Assembly (NCBI GenBank): GCA_020055645.1
Contig: CM034549.1
Coordinates: 23,147,930 to 23,211,929 of the forward strand
Direction of reading: 5' to 3'
From: Tomocerus qinae
Taxonomy: Eukaryota > Arthropoda > Collembola > Entomobryomorpha > Tomoceridae
DNA: 64,000 nucleotides
Within the stretch, counting starts at the first letter, position 1. Each line of letters starts with the position of its first letter. Of the stretch, positions 1 to 12,700 are shown one piece after another. The notes beneath the pieces are model-generated. The model searched no databases. It saw only the letters and a list, made by a program, of their open reading frames with translations, and was not told where the DNA came from. The position numbers were made by a program, and so were the translations under genes.

Positions 1-742
1 ACATTAAGAAGCAAATGAAATTACATTAGCATAATGAATAGGTTTGCTAAATCATCTCATGAATATATTGTCCACGTTTTTTGCAATGGTACATGGAGAC
101 AGGTCTACTTGAATATGTAACCATGTATCCTTACGCAGCAGTAAAGTGTTTAGATTAGAAAAGTGATGCAGGTACATGTGTCGAGTATTTATATGTATCT
201 AGGATTTATTTTGGTATCTTAATCTATTCGCTCATAGACGATTAGTAAAAGGAGTATGTGACGCATTGTTTATAATAAAATAGCATTAATCTGTAGTTAA
301 TACGTTGTAATTGTGGGCTTAGTATGGCTGTAGGGATGTATGATGGAGTTGTAATGGTATGATGATAAGTATAAGTGAATCTGGAATTGATTAGTGTACA
401 TGCCTCCATTTCCTTGAGTTTATAAAAATGTACGTGTCCTTCATTTTGATGATAATAATGGAGATAATGATAGATAGTGTTTTCTCACTTGGACAAAGCA
501 GTACTATGTACATAGGTATGTACTGGCATGAATAATTTAATTTTTGCAGGCAAGTTTGAACCTTGAGTCTTGAGTTGAGTCAACAATTTTGCAAAAGGAA
601 GATCAACTTTAGTTTTGGTAATCTTCAGGTTTGTAAGTATAAGGATAGATGAAATTGAGCATAAATCCACATTCTAACATCAAAAAGTACAAGTCTGAGG
701 ATTATAAGACTGATATTAAGAGTTGAGTTTGTAATTGTTGTC

Positions 743-768
743 GGGGTTGGGTTGGTTGGGGTGGTGGT
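743..768 (+). repeat. G-rich run, possible quadruplex
   Basis: Plus-strand tract with runs GGGG, GGG, GG, GGGG, GG and GG separated by one or two T. It is unusual against the AT-rich background. It could form a two-layer G-quadruplex, or be a simple low-complexity stretch. Confidence 0.4.
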
Positions 769-2118
769 AGTGTAGAGCTAATAGTATTAGAGAGAATCCA
801 TGAATGAATAGTTTGTGAATGCTGTTTGACATGACTTGACTAGGACTTATTTACTACAAACAGTCAAGTCAAGTGGAGTGAGGAGAGAGAGAGAAGAACT
901 GGAATTCTTGAATGGAAGAAGATGAAGTTGGCTTATGGTTGGCAACAGCAAAGGCAGGACAGAGCAGGACAAGACAAGACAGCAATGGCTATGAAATCAA
1001 ATAACAACTAAACAACCCCTCAGGTGTCAAAATGCTCTCCGTCTGCCTGGCCTGCTCCTCTCTCAACTCGACTAATGCAATACTCTTTATTTTATCAACT
1101 GCTTTACCTTTGATTCTATTATTTTGCCCTTTCTATGCGTACACATTATTATCTCAGCTCAGTACTCTCTGATGAAGACAAAACACAATCACATATTGCA
1201 AATACTGTCTGAACTGAAGCCAAGTTGAATTCTCTCTCAAAGTTAGTAGAAGAGTCTAAGTGGATATAATATACAGAGTGTAAGCAATGTTCTACAGATA
1301 TATACAATCAGCAGAGAGTCGACTTGACTAAAAGCATTTTTTACCTGTGCAGGTGTTGCTTACGTTGAGAGCTGTGAGATGCCTTCCAATTAATTGCTGA
1401 GCTGATGTGAGTTGGGTGAGATGAGAGAACCTGAATGAATTCTCTTTTCATGAAGTGCTCTTCTCCACATCTCAGTACGCTACACACAGCCGTTTTATTA
1501 GCTGTACTCTACTATATTATATTTAAGTACAAGTTAAATGCTTTAATACTGTTAACATCGAATCCGTGTATATAATATAAGCGGGGACATTCCTCGTACT
1601 ATAATTTGTTTTGTATTTTATTCTTTGCTTATTCAGATTATATATACCACTATAAGGAGTAGTTTTTGTATAAGTACGACTCTAACGCGACGGCATGTCT
1701 CATAAGTATTCTTTTTTCCTTTTTGTTCTATTGAAATTATCACCACCCATAAGTCGTAAGTAATGCGTTTTAGAGTGATTTACATGATTTGCGAATCAAA
1801 AGAATATTCATTGGGAAGAGTATACATTCTAGGTATATGTAAAGAGTTCATTTGTACCGTTTTTCAATCCTTTACACTGATATATTAATGTGTACATAAA
1901 TATTCACACTATTAGTAGTGGCTATGCATGCTATTAATTTCCTTGGCTTTTTCACATCCTTCTTTCTTGCTATGCTCTACGAACGTGTTGTTGTAGTTTG
2001 TGATTGTAAATGAAAAGCATAAATAGTAAGATTTGAAAGAGATTGCTGTTTGTGATGTAAGAAAGAGGACTAGTAGACATTTTAAGTATCAGAACCAGCC
2101 AGCAAGAAGCCTTTACGG

Positions 2119-2136
2119 TTTATTGTTGTTTTTATT
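2119..2136 (-). terminator. Poly(A) signals of the arrestin gene
   Basis: Two AATAAA hexamers on the minus strand (TTTATT on the plus strand at 2119-2124 and 2131-2136) lie about 200 nt beyond the arrestin stop codon, which is a normal 3'UTR distance. No cDNA evidence is available, so the cleavage site is not fixed. Confidence 0.5.
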
Positions 2137-2335
2137 AAACATTTGAACAGAAGTCAGTAGTCAGTATTAGTGGAAAACAGTTCATGATAATTGAGGTCCT
2201 TGTAGCACATGGTCTGTAAGCGTAATAGGTTCCACTGGTTGATGAGTTGATGGATCTTTTTTAGAAAAGATTAATAAAACACAGCTACTATTTATAGTTA
2301 CGTAGGATTTGTCAAAAGGTTAACAATCTATTTAA

Positions 2336-5300
2336 CTATTCGTCCGTTTTCGAAGAACCCTGTATACCACCCGTGGCTTCTGGGTATGGATCTGGTTCAG
2401 CATTTTCGGGAGGAAGAAGGACAAAGGGAACTTTCACGTTTTGACACAGAGACAGTCCACCCAGAACAAGCTTAGCCTGAATAAAAACAATTCTTTTTTA
2501 CTTCCTTATCATTTATGAAACGTGAAAGCTCACGAGGATAATTATTGTAATCTCAAGCACTCATTGCTACTTAACAGAAACATAATAAATTAGATTCATA
2601 TAATTAAGAGGGTACTCCAAAGGATTAACTGATAAGAACAAAGAATATAATATGCATGCACATAATTAGATAACAGTCTTACCTTAACATAGTATGAAAC
2701 AATTATGGCGAACACGTTGCGCGAGCTCCCCGGACTAGTTGAAGGTATTACATTGTCTAATAGGTTCTCTACCAACGTCGAAGGAGCAAGAACAGGATCC
2801 CTACCAAAAGCTTCTTCTAAAGCCAACCATTGCCTCGCAGGTCCTCTCGTCGGTGCCAAGGAATATCTCTTTTGACACGAAGCTCCAGGAACAAGAAGTA
2901 TCTAATGTAGCAAAACAGAGTAGAATTCGCCATTAAGAATACTAATGAGATGCATTACATCATAAGACTGCGATTTCATCTGTCTGAACAACTTATTTCT
3001 TAGTTCGAACCGTGTCATCGGCACATCCAACTGTGTTCTTGAACTTTCCCGAGGTAAACATGCATACATCTACTTGCTGAATCAGTGAAACCTAAACAAC
3101 ACAACAAATCCTTATTACAAATAGCATCAACCTTATTGTCCATACCAGCTCATCACAATTTGTTGCACGCATTTTAGTTGTTCCTTAATTCTGTACTAGT
3201 ACTTATAACATATAACTAATTATTAATCTGTCATATAATTACAAGAAATAATCACCAGAATTCGGCGTATTGAACTTCGGCTATTATTTTGCACAAATAT
3301 TTTCACTTCCAATTGCTCTCCATAACGGACGGCATTTTTATTGAGTTCGCATTGGAAGCGTATTTTTCCTCGACTTAGGAAAGTTGGGCGAGACTCGATT
3401 GATCCCTTGAGCTCATACGGAACTGATAAACAAGGCATTTGCACCGCTCGAAGAGCCAATCGTATGAGATGTCTCCGAGGTGGTCTTTCTTCGGGACGCT
3501 CAGCTGTAAAATTCAAATTTAAATAATATAAAAAAGATACATCTTTAATTTTAGAATCTAAAAACATGATAATAGATAAAATACCGGCATAAATACGAAG
3601 ATCGTAGATGGTTCCGATAGGTGAACCTTTGTAGGGTTTAGCAGGAGCTAGAAGAACACTCGGCGGGGGTGGGAAAGCTCCAAGACCTACAGGTCCACCA
3701 CACAATACAAATGGGATGGAATCGATTGAATCGGATGTTGCTGATGCTTTCACTCGCTCCAGTAAAACGGCCTACGGGGAGAAAAGAAATGTTGTCAATT
3801 CACGAGTCCGTGAAACGTAAATAAAGAGATTTTTTGAAGAGGTTGGGAGAAGTCTAGGAAGTGGAAGTACTTGTAGTGGTGTAAGGACGTCATCATCATC
3901 CTCGGGGTCTTCAGGTTCTTTCTGAAGAGGTGGCCACAATTGTTTTAGAGCTAGAATGGCTTCATTGCAAAAACGGAGTCCTAAAACTTCTTCGTCTTCT
4001 CTACCGTAACGAAATGTGAGCGTGATTTGGCCCCAAATTCTAAAATTACTGCTTACATTTTCCATGAGAGAATTTTTATCTAAGACCAGAACTCCGCGGA
4101 GAGGTTCCAAATGTGTGCCTTCCACGGTAAGCGTTCTCGTCCCCACGTAAACAGCTAGGCCCCCATTCGATGCACACTTTTTGTACACTCTAGACATTTA
4201 TGGAATTTCATCAGATTTTAACTCATCCAGTAAGCATTTCCTTAGCTTAGAATACACATTTCACAAAGACTTTCATTCTCCTTAGTTAGAGATCTTTGCA
4301 AAATCTGCACCAAGAACAAGAACTTGGCCTAATTAAGTGGATTTTCTACGGAGCTGTGGAATTTGTGTTATTTATTACCATCCTTGCATGCGTTATTAAA
4401 GCAAAATACCATGATGTAGATATTTATCTGCCGGTCTCAACTCAATTTCAAGCCAATTACCATTGCTATACATAAACATACCGCCCGCTGAGTTGTGAGA
4501 TACATAGGAATGGAAAGTCATACTCAACACTAAATACGGTAGATGCAAATACAACCTGCACTTACATGGCCAAATTGCTTCATTCATTTGAACCAAAGTT
4601 AAATTGCCAGGAGTTGGATTCGTTTTATGATCCTCAGAAATTCGCTAAGTAACTGCAAGGCTAACCTGACCTACTGAAGTGAATTTTATGTGTAGTTTTA
4701 TAGTTTTGCTCTGAATAAACTATGAATAGACTACCCGCAAAATTATCTGAGACCTCAAAAAGTTTTGCCGAACACGAAAAGGTTGAAGAAAATCAGAATT
4801 ACATGTTTGTGGTTCACAGAGATTTAAATAAATAGATAGAATTACAGTTTTCTCGGAAAGGAGTAATGCTTATGAATTTTCTCAGCGTTGCAAAATTACT
4901 CGCCATAAAGTTGAATGAAGAAGGAGCTACGTCCTCTGGATATTTATACTTTCTTCTGCCTGCCTGACAGTTCCTATCCAAGAGTCGAAAGAAATAAATT
5001 GGACTCATTTTCAAAGTAAACTATATTTTGATCCACCTACAGACTTTGTCATCACATTCAGTTCACATTCTATGTTACGAAAATATGCTATACCAGTATA
5101 GCCGGGAGAGAAATATATATTTCATACAAACTTAAACAAGCATCAAAATGCAAATCATGTTTGAACTTTGTTAGCTGTTTGCAAGTCCTTTGTAGAAGTC
5201 TATATCAAAACTTGTATAGATGTAAAATACTTTGAAATTGGTATACACATATATATGATATATATTATTGGTGCTGTTCAGGTATTCTTGTCGTTGTGTG

Positions 5301-6712
5301 CTATAGTTATTAAGTCAGACAAGCTTACAAATTGCTATCATAAATTAGATTGTATTATGGAATGTATATCTATCTAATGTATCTAGTACCTATGTACACA
5401 AATAATAATTATAACAGCAAATTATATAACATTCTTTATAAGAAGGTAACTAATAATACGGAGCAGACGCTAAACTGTGGTTATCTGAAATCTGAACTGA
5501 AGTGAAAGTAAAGTGCTGTGAAAATGAGATACTTTCAGTAAGTAGTTTGATATATATCACACAAACTTGTTCAGGATATGACCCTAGATATTCAATATGC
5601 AGGAAGAATGGTGACAGGAACATACAAAATGTCAAAGTTGCCAAAATCCTATTTTAAGATTAATTCTTCTACGGACGTATCTTTCTCTGTAATCCCTTCG
5701 TATACTCATTTTACACTGGGACAAAACCTTGGGACATTCAATAAAAGTCCCATTCAATTTCCTACAAACTAATACAAAGTCCTATAAATGTAGATTACTA
5801 TAATTAAAGTCAAAAGTCAGAGAGAAAGCATGTTTGTAATTTAATCCAATAACTGGTGACTTGTAATTTAGATTCTGTTATCATTCCTGCTACAGTGCTA
5901 CAGTTATCGCAATGCTATCAGTTTTTCATTACATTAGTTTCTTTGTTCTAGCCGCGGATAGAGATATTATTGTATCTGTCTATTTGTCGGATGCTTCTTT
6001 TCAGCAGGAGGAAATTTTCCCAATGTTCAAACCTATTTTTCTCTGTTCTAATATGACAGGGTGTACTTTGACATTTTTGTATCTCATTAATCATTAATGG
6101 CCTAAAAGTATCTTATTGCAAAAGTAAAGTAAGATAAGTAGTTAGTACTTTTCCGAAAAGTTTCTAGTGAGAGTGCTTGAGCGAAAGGAAAGTTGGGAAT
6201 TATTTAGTCCGTGTATGTAGTTTCAAATTGGTGAAACGACTTTCACTCGCCTTAATGCAATTGCTTTTGATCTTATGCTTTGAATGTAAGGAAGTTAGTT
6301 ACTAATGATTCGTATGCTATTAAACATTGAAAATTGAGTACCTATACGGAACCGTTTGCATTTATTGATATTTAGTAGTGAAAATAAATGTTTACCTTGT
6401 GACGCTGGAAGATGAACCTGTTTGGACACTATTTCCATATTCGATTTGGCTAATTGAGGCATTAACATCGGAAGTTGAAACAATATCTTTAATATCGTTG
6501 ACGCCCACACAGGATGGAGCAGTCGAATCTAAAAGCTCCGGAAGTTGTGGCGCTGGCAAATCTTTCGAAGAACTGATATTTTTTGAGTTAGAAGGTGATT
6601 CCTTTGAAGATATTTCTGTAGAATGTTGAGGTGATTCTCTGGAATTCGAAGGCGGCTCTTTAGCATTTGGAGGTAATTCTTTCGAATGCGAAGGTGTCTC
6701 AGGTAAGCTCAT
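2336..6712 (-). CDS. Arrestin family protein, 503 aa (or 400 aa from an internal start)
   Basis: Arrestins bind activated, phosphorylated G-protein-coupled receptors in the cytosol and uncouple them from G proteins. Exons (minus): 6712-6396, 4189-3871, 3771-3585, 3503-3256, 3091-3011, 2901-2683, 2476-2336, all GT-AG and in phase. Visible family signatures are RVYKKCASNGG at the N-lobe start, FRYGREDEEVLGLRF (finger-loop region), the IYAAERPEERPPRR segment, VSLIQQVDVC, and RNVFAIIVSYYVK before the last exon. The core has the usual length. The C-tail is short and lacks an LIELD-type clathrin box and an AP-2 motif, unlike beta-arrestins. The first exon supplies 105 residues rich in Ser, Pro, Lys and Glu. 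Alternatively translation begins at 4197 (ATG preceded in frame by TAA), giving 400 aa. The exon 5 donor (ACG/GTTCGA) and the 4189 acceptor are weak-looking. Visual versus non-visual subtype is not resolved. Confidence 0.87.
4190..6395 (-). other. Arrestin intron 1 (extended model)
   Basis: About 2.2 kb between the Ser/Pro-rich first exon (donor AAG/GTAAAC) and the arrestin core (acceptor TCTAG/AGTG). AT-rich, with no recognisable gene or element. If translation starts at 4197 instead, part of this stretch is promoter and 5'UTR for the short form. Confidence 0.5.
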
Positions 6713-9700
6713 TTTTATCAAGATGAATAGATAACTGTTGTGACAATAAAACTTTGTAGCCGGATAGGTACAGTCTCCATTAGCCCCTACTAGGGTTCTA
6801 GCAATTAGTATAGAATAATTTACTATGTGACAGGGTAATAATATAATTTGCAGATGATATGTATTTGGACCACACACCAGAGATACCCATACTTTACCGT
6901 TTTTTCGTACTGAAACAAATACTGTTGATGTTTGTTATAGTAAAGTAGGAATACATACTTTTTTTGAAACTTTTTAAACTCTTCTGAAGAACTCTTAAAT
7001 TAGTTAGGTAATTAGGTAGTAATTAAATCCGTTATCAGTCCTATTACGTTATGTGTGTAGTCATCAGTCATTCTTAGGGCTCTATTTTTTCAAGTCAACA
7101 GGAAATACTTAAGGATTTTGTATAACTCAGTATACAATAGAAATACTGATTGTAATGTGAAAAATAAAGTTCATGGCAGGTTTTTTGGAGTTGTGAGATG
7201 TAGATACGGAATTCCAGGATTTTTTTTATTTTCTTCGTTTTCGTCTGAGGGAGTAGGACGAACAATAGTCACACGGGAAGAATGGAAAACGTAGAAAAGA
7301 AAACCAGAAGTGCAGAGTAAAAAAGGAGATCTGTGTAAAGGAAGATAACAAGATGTATTATGTAGGCACTACGTAAGTAAGGTACCTAAGCACAGATTAC
7401 GTAACGTGACGCACTAAATACAATAAACAGAAAAGCTATTTTCGCTTTTGTACAGATCCTCATTTTACCCTCTCGACAGAAGAATAGAGATTTATGACTC
7501 CAAACTCCAATCAACTTATCCCACAATAAAATTCACTTCGTAATACAAAAATTGGCAGCGGCTAACTTTTTTTTGTAATGAAAACACAATGCAAGTTTAT
7601 AAATTAGAGAACGTAGAAAACGAAGCTTTTCAATTAATCCCGCGTGTGTCCAATTTTGCAGTAAATTCACAGATTTGATAACAGTTATTAATGTTGGTGC
7701 GGTGCACAGAGAGAAAATCCGTTTTCACAATCACAGTGACTGAATAACTTTCTCTGGAGTGAACCGAACTGCTGGAGAATAAGAGAACAGACAGAGGAGA
7801 GAGAGGAGGAGAAGACGGCAGGAAAGAATCCCAGAAAGAACAGAACAACGTGTTGAGAGTAAATCGTGAGTAAAAGTTAGCAATTTTCTCCGTGGAAAAT
7901 GACAGAGGAGAAAATATATAGAGTCGGTTATCCAGTGAAGAATGACATGGAATTGTTTACTGGAGTCTGTTGGGGCGCCTGACCCAAACGACGTATCTAC
8001 AGCAAAAGAAAATTCTGAAATTTAGTAATGGATCTCCGCTCTCAGTTTTCGATCTGTGTAAGTAACCTGTCCTGCAGTCCTGCACAGCACATCAATATTG
8101 ATTTTTTCTACGGAGCTTGTTCATGGCTCACCGGGAGTATACTTGGAACAAAACAGTCTCTTACCTTACCTTCTCCAGACTGTTTTCCGCATTACGTGAT
8201 CTCTCAGGCTTAGGAATGTGTTGAGTAACAGTAACAGTCAATAGCTCACCTGTGACCTATACTATATTCCCTCGATGAAATAATATGCTCCTCCATGTAC
8301 ACTTATTGTTACTTAGGATCACAGCTCCCACACAGCCTTTTGTACTCTAAACACACTAAGAGAGGTTCATATTTCACAACACAGCAATATTTGGAAATCC
8401 CTTTGTCATTTTTTTGCAACTGCAACATTTCCAGTCGGAAATCTTTACTGAACTATTTACCTTGACCATGTCAAGCTAATGGACTCAGTCTGACTGGCAT
8501 TTAGTTCATTTCCTTCAGTATTGATTAAATAGCTCTTTTCTGACACTGCTTTGCTACAATAGCACCTGCTAACATATGCCAAAGCCAGATTTTATTACCA
8601 GTAGGCACACTTCGTTATGTTACGACGAACGTCATTAGCTTATAAATATTTAAGATATTTTATGAGCAGAAATATTTAAGTAGCAAAGTACTAAAAGCAC
8701 TTTATTACAACCAGCAATGAATGCTTAAGTCTTTTGTAAGCATTTGTCTTTGCAGAACACAAAGTAGAACAAATTCTTAGATTTGTGTGCACGCCCATAG
8801 TTTACCGTTGCCACAAAGAAAAACAAGGGCTAAATTATAGTAAGTAACATTCAGTAGGGAGAACTTTGCGTTTACTTTACCCGTTTTCCCTGAAATAATC
8901 AATAAATACATATTCCTGGTTTTTGCAGGTACAAAATAGATTGATTATCTGTTTGCCTTCATGCATGCATGACTACATAGATAGAAGAGACTAGCAACTT
9001 AATTATATGTCAATTCAGAGTTGTTTTCTACAAAAGAAATTATTTAAGTATATAAGAAAACTCCTGTTTGCGTGACGGGATAATTATGTTTATGTTGTAT
9101 ACTTTTGTTCAATATCAGTATCAACATCAGCTGTCAATGCATTAATTAAACGAGCCTTATGATAATATTTATGTAAGATAAACAGATGTAGGCTGAGAAT
9201 TGTGGCACATGAGAAGATAAAAAGCGCAATTGTTATTGCAAATAGGCTGCGGCAAGTAAAATTTACACATTGCGGTAACAAGAGTAAATAAAATTTTCAA
9301 GGTGTTGCGTTAGGCAAGCTACAAGGGAGTTGGTAGCAAGCATAGAAATCTACTTTTCACCTTGTAAACGACTTTCTTCGTGTTCAAATAGTAACAAAAT
9401 TCCCTACATGAGATTAGAAGATACTAAAAATCCTATACCACTATAAATTACCCTTGAGTGTCATAAAATATTCGTTGTAGACAATCTCCTAGCTGTGAGA
9501 GGCAATTTGGAGGAAACACTAGAGCAGGTGCGGATTTATGTTTAGTTTAGGTGACCTGACACTGCACTGCATAGTCTACGGGATCGAACTTAGCACAGAT
9601 ACGGAGCCACAAGGTGCACCCTAATTTTATTGGCATAATAAAAGCAATTCCTCATATATCTTCATTTAATGACACAGGTTGTCTGTGCAATTTCTCATCT

Positions 9701-12700
9701 GCACGGAACGTAAATCAGTATAAAATGTAAAAGCTAGAGTACTCCTGTGCAAGGAAAACAAAGACGGAACTTGCAAACTAGACAAACTAGTCAAGTGAGA
9801 CGGGATTTTTCTCCCTAAAAAGATTTATACTGCCACTTTATGCAACCGTGACCGATCTAGGTGTATCATTTATCCTATTATTTTTAACACCATCCAGCGC
9901 TCTCCCCATCCACCTTTTCCGTCTTCTACCCAAATTAAAATTGATAAACCCAGCTTTACACAAACTGCACACAGCACTTGTAATTTTAATACCCGTATCA
10001 ATCATTAAAACATTTTTCAAAAATTATTTCTCGGTTCACATGCGTGTCCTGTCCTTTCTAAGACTGCTGTGACATATGCGACCCCAATTCAACATTTAAG
10101 TACTGCAATTTTAATTGAAGCCCACTTTGTTCTGTACATGACAACATCCATCTATAATACGAGTATGTACATAGTTGGAAGTTTCTATTGTACTACAACA
10201 ATAATGCAATAGCAGTCTAAATTCCCTAGCAGGTCGTTCTGTTTCTAAGACTGCCATTATGTGGGAGGCATATTGAAACACCTTAACTTGCATGTTCCAG
10301 TTCTCGCTCTGTGGTTGCCCTACTAAAGATATTAAGTAATAGCGTAGCGGAAAGGCACCTTGAAGAAAAGTAAACATTCATGCTTGAATGTACTGATGGG
10401 CTACCACTTCTCTGGGGTATGTCCATATATTTTACTGCGTGTCCATGGCCTATAAATAATGAATTGGAGTAATTGCCTAGATATACTCGTCAATGCTATC
10501 GTCCTCCGAGAACTTTAATTAAAGTACAATCAGCCTTCTAACTTGCTTAAAACCTAATACATTTTACATATAGGTGAACCGTAAATGTATGTAAATAGAC
10601 CATTATACTCTGCTTAATGTATGTTTATGCCATCCTATGTGGCAACAAAACACAAGTTTGTGGAAATTCAATTAACTCAGTGTAGAAGCAGTTAATAATA
10701 ATTCTTGAGGTGGAAGAAAACATTTGTAATACATATTTACAATACTAGAAATGAAATTATTACTGTCTTATAGGACTAGAAACGAAAAGTAATTGCTACC
10801 AACATTTCCGAAACTAGCTACCATAATCTAAAATGAAGAGTTAGTTAACTAATAAATGGTATTTAGTACAGCAATGTAGAACTTAATGCTATATCCAATA
10901 TTTTGATGAAAAATTTTCACTATTTAGCATTTACACATAGGCTACGAATCTTTACACTCTAGATCTGAATTAATAATGTTGATAAATAATTGTACTCTGA
11001 AAAAATAACATTAGGATTGGTGGTTAATGATTGATATAATGGTTTTATAAGACGAAAGTCCCTCCATTTAGTAGCATAAAATTATTTTACATAATTTGTA
11101 TGTAATATCTAGATTCTAGACCCTCAAGTATTGTGCATCTTCCTAGAGGGCTATTTACATTTAGTTCCTTCGTTTATTTGTTTCTGCTGGAAGATATTGT
11201 AAAGTGATATGTCTGAAATAATTTTTATATAGTAACTACTGATACCATACATTTTTCTTCGACGAAAGATCATATAGCAATTATCCACTGCAGAGTCTAA
11301 GAATTACCAAATGTCCAGACATAAAAAGATAAATCACGATTGCAAGCAAATTCCTTTGATAGAATTAGAATACATATTTTGTATTCGTATAGTAGACAAT
11401 CCTGCGTCGTTGTCACGTAATTGTCCATTTATAGGTAGTCTTCTTAGTTAATAAATACTGTGTTAAAAGCAATAACTCTGCCAAGTTTAGATAAACAAGA
11501 GGAATTGTTGAGACTTAGAGCGCAGTCAATAGGTAATAGCATATAGCTTCGGATTACATTAAAAGCTGTAGTTAAAATAAACGATGTTACATGTTCAACA
11601 AGAGAATGTAATGCTGTTAAGCAAGTACTTAAGTACTTATTCTTATTTCTAATGGACTCAGAAGAGCTATGCTTTGATACAAACTGTTGATACTACAATG
11701 TCACGGTGGAGAACGATGCTAGACTCTCTATTATCTATATAATGACATGAGATAAAGCAATGACCGTTATGATTTACGAAGTAGCTTACAATTACTGGCT
11801 TTAGCTGACTCAAGTGACATTCGCTATCATATTTAATGGGATTGCACAAATACAAAGACCGATGAATATTACATGAACTAAATTGACATGCATATCTGGA
11901 CAAGTATCTGGAAAATGGAAAACATAAATGTGCAAACTTAATCTCTTCTATATCCCCCGTATGTTTATCTAATGCTACTATTAAGTTAATACTACAGACG
12001 CCAATGCACAAGATTATAGCTTAACCATACATAAGCTGTATGTATCAAAATACGAAACAAAATTTAAGTATTAGAGCATCAGATTTAAATCATTTATGTC
12101 TTTTAGGTACTTTCTTTAGGAGTAAAATGATCATTATTCTGATACCATAGGCCATGCAGTAATTGCATTACTCATTTCCATGAAATATCAGCATGACTCA
12201 AATATATTCATCTTGCAATTGCAATCTGAAACTCAGACAATTTACAAATAAAACCAAATGTTATCGCATGAATATGTTCTTTGGTCAATATACTTAATTA
12301 CACGCTACAATAATGCTGAAGTGTAGCTATATTTTGAAAGTTTAAACGTTATCTAATTACCCTATGCCAGTAGATACTTTTATTTGGTAAGTAGGTAGCT
12401 GTAAGTCAATAAATACAAACGATCAATCCATATTCAGTCAAATCGTGTTAAACTAACATAAAACTACAAGTGTATTTATGTCTACTAGGTGTATGTGGTA
12501 GTTGTAATGCCTATCTATTGAAGGAAGTGTGGAGATTAATGATCGTTATAAATCCTTTACCACTGTTAAGGTGCTTTACAAATAAATTCTCATCATTATT
12601 ATGTATCTGTAGAGTGTTGCAGCGTTGTTATTATTACCAGCAGACATGAAAAATGAGGAAACTACTTGTGCATTGATTGAGTGATTGCCACATTTTGCTT

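Larger units (their letters stand above)
1..2335. other. Left flank, no gene recognised
   Basis: AT-rich sequence with no reading frame that resembles a protein and no convincing splice-bounded exon. It holds a G-rich run at 743-768 and, at its right end, poly(A)-type hexamers for the minus-strand arrestin gene. Short open frames here are consistent with chance. Confidence 0.6.

Noticed and set aside
9838..10072. Minus-strand frame with a GRRRKRWMGRALDGVK segment, briefly suggestive of a retroelement
   Set aside because: Too short, no reverse transcriptase or nuclease motif, no repeat ends.
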